Source: an uncultured Eubacterium sp. (GTDB taxonomy: Bacteria > Bacillota > Clostridia > Lachnospirales > Lachnospiraceae). Taken from it: DNA of 64,000 nucleotides. A program made the position numbers and the translations under genes. The notes under the pieces were generated by a model, which was not told where the DNA came from, searched no databases, and worked only from the letters and a program-made list of their open reading frames with translations. The DNA lies in assembly GCA_949959185.1 (NCBI GenBank), contig CATLIX010000004.1, positions 36,751-100,750 of the forward strand, written 5' to 3'. Below, piece after piece: positions 15,489 to 24,017 of this stretch; position 1 is the first letter of the stretch; each line of letters opens with the position of its first letter.

Positions 15489-18269
15489 TTATACTTCATT
15501 TTCTGAATCCGGCAGCCTCCGTACTTCTGGCTCCTGCTTAAAACGAATGGTGGCTTTAAACAAATCTCCGTCAAGATAGATTTCAAAGTTCCCTCCCATC
15601 AGGCCCGTCAGGCTTTTGGCAATGGAAAGGCCCAGGCCGCTGCCTTCCGTACTTCGGGAAATATCTCCCCGGATAAAACGCTCTGTCAGCTCATCCGCCT
15701 GTATGTTCAGGGGATTTTCCGAAATATTTTTGATGGAAAAGGACACTTCCTCCCCGTCTGCTTCCATATCCACATAGACCCGTGTATGTTCCATGGCATA
15801 TTTTGCCACATTGTTGTAAAGATTTTCCAGAACACGCCAGATTCTTCGTCCATCCGCCATAATTACCACCGGCTCGCTGGGCAGTTTTGTGATTATGGTA
15901 AGGTTCCGGGCCTCGAATTTCTCATTGAACTCGCCCCCTGTCTGGTATACCAGCTCCACCAGATTAATCCGCTCCATTTCCAGCCTGATATTTCCGGAGC
16001 TGACCTTGGAGGCCTCCACCAGATCTTCGGTCAGCTGTTTCAGACGCTGGGATTTGCTGTCCAGCACCGCAATGTAATTCTGTACCCGCTCATTGGGCAG
16101 TTCCTCTCTTTTCAGCAAATCCACATAATTGATAATGGACGTGAGAGGCGTTTTAATATCATGGGAAACATTAGTTATTAAATCTGCCTTTAAGTGTTCG
16201 TTCCGCATACTGGCGTCCACTGCATGAAAGAGTCCGTCCCCGACAGCATTGACTGCTTCTGCCAGCCGCCGGTTATCTCCCGTCAGTTCTTCCAGGGCAA
16301 TTTTGTACTCCAGATCTCCGTCGGAAATGTTCCGGATTCCTTCCAGAACCTTGTTGCGCTGAACGCCTTCCCGGATAATCAGCACGCCTTCCACTGCGCA
16401 CAGCAGCAGGAAACACAGCGTTCCTCCTGTCAGCAGAGACTGGTCATAAGCATTGGCCAGCATAAGGGAAAAAATCAGAAAACATGCTGCCAGGTGCAGG
16501 CCAAACCAGAACAGCATCTTGGCAGAAGATTTTCTGGTTGTAAACAGCATTCTGATGCCTTTTGCAAACCAGTGCAGAATGCTGCTGCTCCAGAGAACGC
16601 CCGCCCGGATTCTCCGTATAAAGCTAAGATAAAAAATCAGCAGAAAAGCTGTGTTGAAAAATGTCAGCACCCCGAACATAATCAGCAGCCCGGCCATCTG
16701 GTCGCTGCCAAATCTTGCAAACACTTCTCCAATCATCACAATGCAGGCAATCCCTTCCAGAACTGCCAGAATATATAAAACTTCCGTGGGTATACGGTCA
16801 AACAGATTCAGATATACTTTTCCGCCTTCTTCCCGCCTGCCCGCCGCCATGCTGAGATAAATCAGCGCAATCAGGCACATAACCAGACTGACAACCATCC
16901 CCAGAATGCCGAGATATATCCAGGGATGCAGCCGGTTATATTCTGCTTTTGCATCCAGAAAACTGTCCTGATGGGGAAACGACGTATCCACGCTGATAAA
17001 CAGTACGCTGCCTTTTCCTCCGTACCTGGGCTCCAGCCTGTTGTAAAATATATCCTCCATTCCTTTTACATTGGTTTTCAGACGGATATCATGTTCCTGA
17101 TAAAAGAGGTATTTTCCCTTTTTTTCTCCGTATTCTTCCAGCTGCATATTGACAGGTTCTGAAATATTCGTGTAAATGACGTCTTCATTTCCCCGGCTGA
17201 TCAGGTAGCTTACATTGGTGCCGTCTTCCGTCAGATTATACAGATTCAGGCATTTTTTATACTGGTTGACTTCCTCTCCGATATTGTCAAGGGTATATTC
17301 CAGTGCGGCATAGGCGCTGCACATCTGCTCCATGGAGTACCTGCCTTTGAGAAAACTGTCCCATATTCCCGTCCCTTCCAGCGGCAGGTAATCCTCATCC
17401 GGAAATTCATAACTGATATTCTTCTGCACGTAGGACATATCCATGCTGTTTAAAAGCAGGGCCAGTTCTTCTCCGTCCAGCTCATACAAATCGCCCGTCA
17501 TAACTTTTCGGATAATCTTATCCATTTTTTCGGAAGTCTCCGAATCCTCTGCCATCTGTTCGGAGGAGGTCTCCGCCACATCCATTTCTGTGGACATACT
17601 CTGCCCCTGAAGTTCCCGCATTACCCTGTTCCGGGAAACACTGTCTGTTCCTGCGGCAGACATCTGATTCATTCCTGAAGAGGGTACGCTGTAAGAACCA
17701 CCGTAATAATGTTCCACATTCCGAATAATCACATCCTGCAGTTCTCTGGTCATTTCTCCCAGACCGGAAACTGTGATTTCCTCACTCAACACGGAGTTGC
17801 CGTTTTTATAAATATTCCGTTTCTGGTAAATTTCCCCGTCCACCGTATAAGAAGAGCTGAATTCAAAATCCGATTTGCTGTATCCTCTTGACCATTCGGA
17901 TAAATCTCCCAGATGATACCGGATTCTGCTCTGCCCTTTTTCTTTTTTCCCTGCAGTCTGCCCTGCCATCTCCCGGCTGTCATAATAACTTTGGATATCC
18001 ACTTCTTTTTCGCTGTCATAACTTCCGTCTGTTTCGAATTTTCTCCGCAAATCCGTAAAATCCAGAATTTCTTCTGCTGTCTCCTGAAATTTGGAAGAAA
18101 AATAGCCGGAAGACTCAAAGGATTTGTCCTTTACCTCTCCCAGATACAGAATATCTTTCTGATACAGCACAGCCAGAATCAGAATAGACAGTACCAGTAT
18201 CACCGAGAATACCTGCTCTGCTGCAATCGCTGCAATTTTCAGTCCGGCAGAATATCGAATCTTTGTCAC
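15489..18269 (-). CDS. membrane sensor histidine kinase (two-component, OmpR-type partner)
   Basis: The product has 926 residues. A transmembrane helix at about 10-35 is followed by an extracytoplasmic domain of about 400 residues, rich in Ser/Glu. A cluster of five or six membrane helices lies at about 445-650. The cytoplasmic kinase has the phosphoacceptor motif ITNVSHDIKTPLTSI (about 700) and the ATP-binding domain with NLYNNVAKYA and GSGLGLSIAKSL. It starts at GTG 18269, 27 bases after the response-regulator stop, with GGTGGTGAA ahead. The multi-helix middle resembles BceS- or antibiotic-sensing kinases less than 7TM-type sensors, so the signal is unknown. It phosphorylates, by inference, the regulator encoded just upstream. 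Confidence 0.9.
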   Translation of the reverse strand: MTKIRYSAGLKIAAIAAEQVFSVILVLSILILAVLYQKDILYLGEVKDKSFESSGYFSSKFQETAEEILDFTDLRRKFETDGSYDSEKEVDIQSYYDSREMAGQTAGKKEKGQSRIRYHLGDLSEWSRGYSKSDFEFSSSYTVDGEIYQKRNIYKNGNSVLSEEITVSGLGEMTRELQDVIIRNVEHYYGGSYSVPSSGMNQMSAAGTDSVSRNRVMRELQGQSMSTEMDVAETSSEQMAEDSETSEKMDKIIRKVMTGDLYELDGEELALLLNSMDMSYVQKNISYEFPDEDYLPLEGTGIWDSFLKGRYSMEQMCSAYAALEYTLDNIGEEVNQYKKCLNLYNLTEDGTNVSYLISRGNEDVIYTNISEPVNMQLEEYGEKKGKYLFYQEHDIRLKTNVKGMEDIFYNRLEPRYGGKGSVLFISVDTSFPHQDSFLDAKAEYNRLHPWIYLGILGMVVSLVMCLIALIYLSMAAGRREEGGKVYLNLFDRIPTEVLYILAVLEGIACIVMIGEVFARFGSDQMAGLLIMFGVLTFFNTAFLLIFYLSFIRRIRAGVLWSSSILHWFAKGIRMLFTTRKSSAKMLFWFGLHLAACFLIFSLMLANAYDQSLLTGGTLCFLLLCAVEGVLIIREGVQRNKVLEGIRNISDGDLEYKIALEELTGDNRRLAEAVNAVGDGLFHAVDASMRNEHLKADLITNVSHDIKTPLTSIINYVDLLKREELPNERVQNYIAVLDSKSQRLKQLTEDLVEASKVSSGNIRLEMERINLVELVYQTGGEFNEKFEARNLTIITKLPSEPVVIMADGRRIWRVLENLYNNVAKYAMEHTRVYVDMEADGEEVSFSIKNISENPLNIQADELTERFIRGDISRSTEGSGLGLSIAKSLTGLMGGNFEIYLDGDLFKATIRFKQEPEVRRLPDSENEV

Positions 18270-18296
18270 TTCACCACCGCTTTCATTTCTATGACG

Positions 18297-18992
18297 CTAT
18301 TTTGATTTCTCTATCTTATACCCCACGCCCCAGACTACTTTCAGATATCTGGGTTCCTTGGGATTTATCTCTATTTTTTCTCTGATATGACGTATATGTA
18401 CCGCCACCGTATTATCTGCCCCGATAGCGTCCTCGTTCCAGATGCTTTCATAAATCTGGTTGATGGAAAATACTTTTCCCTGATTTTTCACCAGCAGCAG
18501 CAGAATATTGTATTCGATGGGGGTAAGTTTTACCGGTTCGTCGTCTACGGTTACTTCCTTCAGGTCATCATTAATTACCAGGCCTCCCACCTGATACACC
18601 CGTTTACTGCTTTCCGCCGCATTTCCCAGCTGAGTATAGCGCCGGAGCTGGGATTTCACCCGTGCCACCAGTTCCAGGGGATTAAAGGGCTTGGTCACAT
18701 AGTCGTCCGCACCGATGTTCAGCCCCAGAATCTTGTCCGCATCTTCGGATTTGGCTGACAGAATGATTATGGGAATGCTGCTGTCCTCCCGGATTTTCAA
18801 TGTGGCCCGTATGCCGTCCAGTCTGGGCATCATTACATCTATAATCAGAAGATGCACTTCGTGCTCTTTCAGTACCTGCAGGGCCTGCTCTCCGTCATAG
18901 GCTTTGAGAATACGGTATCCTTCCTGCTGCAGATATATCTCTATGGCATCTACAATTTCTCTGTCGTCATCACAAACCAGAATACTTTTCAT
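18297..18992 (-). CDS. OmpR/PhoB-family response regulator
   Basis: The 231-residue protein has an N-terminal receiver (SILVCDDDREIVDAIE; phospho-Asp in HLLIIDVMMPRLDG; Lys in YVTKPFNPLEL) and a C-terminal winged helix (LTPIEYNILLLLVKNQGKVF ... VHIRHIREKIE). I chose ATG 18992, with GAGG 8 bases ahead, over a start 54 bases upstream that would overlap the -10 box. It is the first gene of a two-gene operon with the kinase at 15489-18269 and resembles VanR/PhoP-type regulators. Confidence 0.93.
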   Translation of the reverse strand: MKSILVCDDDREIVDAIEIYLQQEGYRILKAYDGEQALQVLKEHEVHLLIIDVMMPRLDGIRATLKIREDSSIPIIILSAKSEDADKILGLNIGADDYVTKPFNPLELVARVKSQLRRYTQLGNAAESSKRVYQVGGLVINDDLKEVTVDDEPVKLTPIEYNILLLLVKNQGKVFSINQIYESIWNEDAIGADNTVAVHIRHIREKIEINPKEPRYLKVVWGVGYKIEKSK

Positions 18993-19017
18993 TTCATTCG
19001 CCTCGCTTTTTTCATCC

Positions 19018-19046
19018 ATTATACCCGCAGGAACGGAAAATGGCAA
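19018..19046 (-). promoter_or_regulatory. promoter of the response regulator-kinase operon
   Basis: TTGCCA (19046-19041), a 17-bp spacer and TATAAT (19023-19018) on the minus strand. Only about 20 bases separate it from the ribosome site. Confidence 0.7.
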
Positions 19047-19296
19047 GATTCTCCGGCTGAACTCACACTTGCCTGTGATATTTGTTTTATTATATCAGCG
19101 GATTGTTAAATTACAGTTGGGAATTTTATTAAGATTTTTTGAAATTGGCCGCCGGCATAAGACTGGCAAAATGCCCGGCCGGCTCGTAAATGAGCGGCCT
19201 GAACACTTTGAGGGCCGGGACATTCCCCTGACCGGGAATATGATATTTTTCACCGGAAACGCGCCTCCTGCCTGAAAAGTTTTCAGTTCACAGGAT
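19047..19296. other. intergenic stretch with GC-rich inverted segments
   Basis: No gene is supported. On the minus strand a 15-base palindrome CTGAAAACTTTTCAG follows the coiled-coil gene. Further on, GGCCGGGCAT and ATGCCGGCGGCC could form an imperfect stem and end that transcript. Confidence 0.4.
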
Positions 19297-20373
19297 TCAG
19301 GATTTTCTTCCAAACAGAAAATGGCGTTCCTTTTTTTCCTGAGGGTGCTGTTCTCCCCCTTCTTTTTCTTCTCTCCATTTAAAGTATTCTGCATCCAGAT
19401 CCACATGTATTTCCGGCAGCAGGGATTCTCCATCCAAATCCCCGGCCGGAGCAGACTCCGGCGTTCCCCCGGTTTCTTCTGCTGCTGCGGCTTTCAGCTC
19501 CTTTAACTCTGCCTCTGCCAGAGCCGCAAGACCTGCGCCTGCCTGGGCCAGAATGTCCTCCACGTCTGTTTCCATGACGCTTTCTGACCGGGCTCCGGAA
19601 ACAGGCTCGGACATATCCTCCACTTCCGGCTCTTTCGTCCGGTTTCGGGCTGCTCTGCGGCGCAGATTCTCCGCAAATTCTTTTCCGGTCACCCGAATCA
19701 TGCTGTCAGATTCTTCCTTTTTATGTTCCGATTCCTCTGAACCGAAATCATAAGATTTGCCTGTACGCTCAAAATAAGCCTGATTGATTTTAATTTCAGG
19801 CTTCACAGCAGAATAGGATTTGCCTTCGTTGGGAATCCGTTTTTCCTTCTTCCCTTCCACCTGATGGCGGTGTTCCTGCTCTGCCTGTTTATTTACTTCC
19901 TGAATCAGCTTCACGTATTTGTCCGTATCGGCAAAGTCCCGGAGCTGTCCTGTGAGCTCTAACTGATTGCGCCGCACGCGTTCCCGATGCGCTTCCATCT
20001 CCGCATTCATTTTATGGAAAATATTCCGGACTTCGTGGCTGGCGTCATCCATAATATAGCAGATTCGATTAATGGCGTCATCCGTATACATAATCGAGGC
20101 CGCATAAATATCATCCGCATGTCTGCTGGCCTTCTGAACAATTTCTTCACCGCGCTTTTCACAGCGGCGCTCTGCCATTTCATGCTTCTGGGATGTGACC
20201 TCATACTGGTCCATAGCCTCATAAACTGCCAGATTCAGTTTCTCCAGCAAATCAAAGACCGCCTTTTTTTCCACAATTATTTTCTCACTGTTTTCTCCGT
20301 ACGGCGGGCTTTCTGAAAACAGCAGATGTATGCTTTTTAAAATATGTTCTAATTTATCCTGTACACTCATCAT
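19297..20373 (-). CDS. coiled-coil cytoplasmic protein of unknown function
   Basis: The 358-residue protein has no signal or membrane segment. Residues about 30-170 are long charged helices with heptad character (KLNLAVYEAMDQYEVTSQKH, NIFHKMNAEMEAHRERVRRN), suggesting an oligomeric coiled coil. Residues about 175-345 are low-complexity, acidic and Ala/Glu-rich. The end HFLFGRKS is basic. The layout recalls DivIVA-like or SPFH-associated structural proteins, but no family motif is present. It starts at ATG 20373 (a second ATG follows at once) with AGGGG upstream, and is apparently monocistronic. Confidence 0.75.
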   Translation of the reverse strand: MMSVQDKLEHILKSIHLLFSESPPYGENSEKIIVEKKAVFDLLEKLNLAVYEAMDQYEVTSQKHEMAERRCEKRGEEIVQKASRHADDIYAASIMYTDDAINRICYIMDDASHEVRNIFHKMNAEMEAHRERVRRNQLELTGQLRDFADTDKYVKLIQEVNKQAEQEHRHQVEGKKEKRIPNEGKSYSAVKPEIKINQAYFERTGKSYDFGSEESEHKKEESDSMIRVTGKEFAENLRRRAARNRTKEPEVEDMSEPVSGARSESVMETDVEDILAQAGAGLAALAEAELKELKAAAAEETGGTPESAPAGDLDGESLLPEIHVDLDAEYFKWREEKEGGEQHPQEKKERHFLFGRKS

Positions 20374-20421
20374 TCAATTCCCCTGTTCTGACTGATTAAT
20401 TTTAACAGAATTCCTTTCCCG

Positions 20422-20811
20422 TTGCAAGAAAATTTCGGCAGCCTTACTTTTTCCATATCTTCTCTAAATTTTATGCACCGGCCGCCGAAACATACCATTG
20501 TGGAGCCGGATATCAGCGTCATCTGCGACAGAAACAAACTTACTGACCGGGGCTGCAGCGGCGCGCCGGACTGGGTAATTGAGATTGTCTCCTCCGGCAA
20601 TTCCAGCCATGATTATGTGCGGAAACTGAATCTCTATGCAGACGCAGGGGTACAGGAGTACTGGATTGTGAATCCCATGGAAGAAACCGTTCTGATTTAT
20701 CATCTGGAAGAAAGTAAATTTAAAGTACGTTCCTGTACCTTTCAGGACATGCTGGACGTAAACATTTTTGAAGACCTCCGGATTGACTTTTCATCTCTGG
20801 ATTTGAAGTGA
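20422..20811 (+). pseudogene. Uma2-family (DUF820) endonuclease remnant lacking its N-terminus
   Basis: Residues from about 25 on read HTIVEPDISVICDRNKL...GAPDWVIEIVSSGNSSHDYVRKL then YADAGVQEYWIVNP, the conserved second half of Uma2/PD-(D/E)XK proteins. Full-length members are about 180-200 residues. Here the N-terminal third, with its own start region, is missing and the first 20 residues do not match the family. It is the only plus-strand coding trace between 2.4 and 33.5 kb. Probably a decayed accessory gene, though a short functional product cannot be excluded. Confidence 0.65.
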
Positions 20812-20848
20812 CAGGTCGTTCCGTATCCCGTACAAAAGGAAGCATACG

Positions 20849-22267
20849 TCAGAATCGGAAATCACGCTGTCCGTTGTGGATATTTTTCAGATAATCCTCA
20901 ACCTTTTCTCTGACTTTCGGATTGGTAATCACATCCAGTTCCTTTTCAATCAGTTTATCTCCGATTACTTTTGTCTCTTCCGCAGCATAATCTTCCAGAT
21001 ATTCTTTCAGGGTCATCAGTGCATTGGGATGGCAGCAGTTCACAATCTGTCCGCTTTTTAATAATGTCATAAACCGGTCTCCGGTTCTGCCTTCCCGGTA
21101 ACATGCGGTGCAGAAACTGGGCACGTAATTCATTTCCATCAGCCATTTTACCACTTCGTCCAGGGTGCGGTTGTCGCTCACATCAAACTGAGCGGAGTTC
21201 TCTTCCTCCGGTTCCGGCTCCGCATAGCCGCCCACGCTTGTTCTGGAACCGCCGCTAATCTGGGAAATCCCCAGGTGGAGCACTTTCTCCCGGCAGGCCT
21301 GGCTCTCTCTGGTAGACACAATCATGCCGGTATAGGGCACCGCAATCCGGATACAGGCTACAATTTTGGCAAAAGTCTCATCGGTAATTCCATTGTCAAA
21401 TGCATCCGGGTCGATATCGTCCGCCCGGCGCAGTCTGGGCACGCTGATGGTATGAGGGCCAACCCCTTTATATGCTTCCAGATGTTCCGCGTGCATCAGG
21501 ATTCCGGCAAAATCATACCGATAGTTATTCAGGCCGAACAGTACGCCCAGGCCCACGTCGTCAATGCCTCCCTCCATGGCCCGGTCCATGGCTTCCGTAT
21601 GATAGGCGTAGTCATGTTTCGGCCCGGTGGGGTGGAGTTTTTCATAGGATTCTTTGTGGTAAGTCTCCTGGAACAGAATATAGGTGCCGATACCGGCTTC
21701 CTTTAACTTCCGGTAATTTTCCACTGTGGTGGCGGCTATGTTCACATTGACGCGCCGGATGGCGCCGTTTTTATGTTTAATCCCGTAAATGGTATGGATA
21801 CATTCCAGAATATACTCGATGGGATTGTGCACCGGGTCTTCGCCGGCTTCCAGCGCCAGCCTCTTATGGCCCATGTCCTGCAGCGCGGTAACCTCTTTTA
21901 TAATTTCTTCCTGAGTCAGTTTCTTCCGGGCAATGTGTTTGTTTTTTGCGTGATAGGGACAGTATTCGCATCCGTTGACACAGTAATTGGACAGATAAAG
22001 AGGCGCGAACATTACGATACGGTTTCCGTAAAAATCCTTTTTAATCTGTTCTGCAAGGGCGAATATTTCCTGGTTTTTATCCTCCAGTTCACAGTCCAGA
22101 AGCACCATGGCCTCTTTATGGGAAAGGCCTTTGCGCTCCCTGGCCTTTGTGAGTATTTTGTCAATCAGTTCCCGGTCCTCTTTATGTTTTTCTCCGTATG
22201 TCAGAGAATCCAGAATTTCCTCATGACTGATAAATTCTTCTGCTTTCGGCGACATGATATGATACAT
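20849..22267 (-). CDS. hydG: [FeFe]-hydrogenase maturase HydG (radical SAM tyrosine lyase)
   Basis: The 472-residue enzyme cleaves tyrosine to give the CO and CN- ligands of the H-cluster. It has the radical-SAM motif CVNGCEYC (CX3CX2C, residue about 96) and the C-terminal auxiliary cluster region CTACYREGRTG ... IVNCCHPNAL that separates HydG from ThiH. It starts at ATG 22267 with GGGAGG 6 bases ahead. It follows hydE by 19 bases on the same strand, so they form an operon. HydF is not in the window. Confidence 0.93.
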   Translation of the reverse strand: MYHIMSPKAEEFISHEEILDSLTYGEKHKEDRELIDKILTKARERKGLSHKEAMVLLDCELEDKNQEIFALAEQIKKDFYGNRIVMFAPLYLSNYCVNGCEYCPYHAKNKHIARKKLTQEEIIKEVTALQDMGHKRLALEAGEDPVHNPIEYILECIHTIYGIKHKNGAIRRVNVNIAATTVENYRKLKEAGIGTYILFQETYHKESYEKLHPTGPKHDYAYHTEAMDRAMEGGIDDVGLGVLFGLNNYRYDFAGILMHAEHLEAYKGVGPHTISVPRLRRADDIDPDAFDNGITDETFAKIVACIRIAVPYTGMIVSTRESQACREKVLHLGISQISGGSRTSVGGYAEPEPEEENSAQFDVSDNRTLDEVVKWLMEMNYVPSFCTACYREGRTGDRFMTLLKSGQIVNCCHPNALMTLKEYLEDYAAEETKVIGDKLIEKELDVITNPKVREKVEDYLKNIHNGQRDFRF

Positions 22268-22286
22268 ATGTTTCCTCCCTGTTTTT

Positions 22287-23339
22287 TTATAAATTTTCGG
22301 GAAAATCTCCCCGTTCTGTTACAAGTTCATACCCAATCTTTTCCATCCTCCGCCCCAGACATTCTCTGCATTCGGCGGCTTCCTCGCCGGTACAGATTTT
22401 GTTGTCATACAGCTCGTATTTTTTCCGCACGGAGACCGGCGACAGATTGGGCATTACCACATTGGCCCCGGCCTGAATCCCTTTTTCCCGGCCCTGGGGG
22501 TCTATGGTTCCCAGGGATGTGGTGGCTGGCAGCAGCAGTTTGGGCAGCATAACCCGCAAAAGCCCGGTCAGAAACAGCGTCAGTTCCACTGTTCCCCCCG
22601 GCTCCCCGGCAAAGGGCGTTTCGTGATGGGGGACAAAAGGACCGATTCCCACCATATGGGGTTCCAGCTCCCGGATAAACAGCATATCTTCCGCAAGCTG
22701 TTCCGGCGTCTGGCCGGGGCTTCCCACCATAAATCCGGTTCCGGTCTGATAGCCGATTTCTTTCAGTTGAAACAGGCATTTCTTCCGGTGTTCCAGAGAC
22801 AGTTCCGGCGGATGGAGTTTCCGGTAATGGGTATCTTCCGCTGTTTCATGACGGAGAAGATACCGGTCGGCTCCCGCCTGAAACAGCCCCAGACAACTTT
22901 CATAAGAACGCTCCCCCAGAGACAGGGTTACGGCGCAGTCCGGCCAGTTCTGTTTCATGGTACGGATAATATCCTCAAGCATTTCCTGGGAGAACCATCC
23001 ATCCTCTCCTCCCTGGAGCACAAAGGTACGGAATCCCAGCTCATAGCCCTGACGACAGCATTCCAGAATCTGGTCTTTTGTCAGCCGGTATCTCTGAGCA
23101 TTGCTGTTGCTTCTGCGAATGCCGCAGTAGTAACAGTCGTTTTTACAGTAATTGGTAAACTCAATCAGCCCTCTGGTGTAAACTTTATTGCCATAATATT
23201 TCTGCTGCCATTTCCTGGATTTTGCAAAAAGGTATTCTGCTGCTTCGGGGCTGCGGTTTGCAATCAGCCAAATCCATTCTTCTTTTGTGAGATGTGATGT
23301 TGCTTCCAGTTTGTCAATCAGTTGTCCGGCCTGTTTCAT
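22287..23339 (-). CDS. hydE: [FeFe]-hydrogenase maturase HydE (radical SAM)
   Basis: The 350-residue protein shows YCKNDCYYCGIRRSN (CX3CX2C, residues about 63-71), a biotin-synthase-like barrel, and HydE blocks such as FVLQGGEDGWF, LRHETAED and GSPGQTPEQLAEDM. HydE supplies the precursor of the H-cluster bridging ligand. A second Cys group near the C-terminus (CTGEEAAECREC) is common in the family. It starts at ATG 23339 behind GGGAGGGACC and heads the hydE-hydG operon. A hairpin of repeat R3 lies in its leader at 23374-23391. Confidence 0.92.
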   Translation of the reverse strand: MKQAGQLIDKLEATSHLTKEEWIWLIANRSPEAAEYLFAKSRKWQQKYYGNKVYTRGLIEFTNYCKNDCYYCGIRRSNSNAQRYRLTKDQILECCRQGYELGFRTFVLQGGEDGWFSQEMLEDIIRTMKQNWPDCAVTLSLGERSYESCLGLFQAGADRYLLRHETAEDTHYRKLHPPELSLEHRKKCLFQLKEIGYQTGTGFMVGSPGQTPEQLAEDMLFIRELEPHMVGIGPFVPHHETPFAGEPGGTVELTLFLTGLLRVMLPKLLLPATTSLGTIDPQGREKGIQAGANVVMPNLSPVSVRKKYELYDNKICTGEEAAECRECLGRRMEKIGYELVTERGDFPENL

Positions 23340-23373
23340 GGTCCCTCCCTGAAAATATTTCCTGATAAGTAAA

Positions 23374-23450
23374 AAGCGGACAGGTCCGCTTCAACTCCCT
23401 GAATCCCTCATTCTTGAGGGACCTGGGCGCTTTGCCGCGCCATTTGCGGT
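23374..23450. repeat. repeat R3, copy 1
   Basis: It begins with a perfect hairpin AAGCGGA/TCCGCTT (23374-23391), then CAACTCCCTGAATCCCTC, a CCCTCATTCTTGAGGG hairpin, and GCCGCGCCATTTGCGGT. The same order with diverged stem sequence occurs at 56144-56219. On the minus strand the first hairpin plus TTTTT looks like a terminator ahead of hydE. Confidence 0.6.
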
Positions 23451-23543
23451 GCGTCAGAGCATACGCAGTATGCTGAACGTATCGCGTTTAAGCACAATTA
23501 CGAAGTAATATTTTCCTCCTGTGCGAGTACCATCGCTTCGCTG

Positions 23544-23582
23544 GGTTGCCAGGTGCCAGTGGCACCTGATCGGCAACGACCG
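23544..23582. repeat. nested inverted repeat
   Basis: GGTTGCC ... GGCAACGACC encloses GGTGCCA/TGGCACC, so a strong two-part hairpin can form. It lies between R3 copy 1 and R1 copy D. Confidence 0.5.
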
Positions 23583-23619
23583 AAACGGAGTGTAGAAGAC
23601 CCTGCGCATATTATTTTTT

Positions 23620-23674
23620 ATCTTACATGAAGACACTTTCACGCTTTAGCGTGACAAGGTCTTTCCTGTAAGAT
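23620..23674. repeat. interspersed repeat R1, copy D (terminal hairpin)
   Basis: ATCTTACATGAAGAC pairs with GTCTTTCCTGTAAGAT. The inner CACGC/GCGTG stem is complete in this copy (CACGCTTTAGCGTG) and decayed in copy A. The remaining bases to 24017 hold a GTCCCAT/ATGGGAC inverted pair (about 23685-23750) and no gene I can support. Confidence 0.65.
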
Positions 23675-24017
23675 GAAAAAAGTGTCCCATCTGAGCAAAT
23701 CTGCAGAACATTAAAATTGATTATCCTGTGATTTTCCCCGATGGGACAGCACTGCCTTCCCGGCCCGGCTTTCGCCTGGCCAAAAAGAATCCTGTGATAT
23801 GGAAATTCTGTAATATCTTCCTTTTGCTTTGCTGTACCGTCCCCTTCAGGCGCTCCTTGTGGTCTGGTCTGCTTTTATCTTCTTTTATTGCAGGAAAATG
23901 ATTCCTTTTACTTTACAGGGGTTTCCGGTCAGAATTTCTTTCCGGTCACCTGTTTTTCCTATGGTAGCATGGTTTTGTGAAATTTTCAACAGGATAAATA
24001 TAAATAATTTTCGTTTT

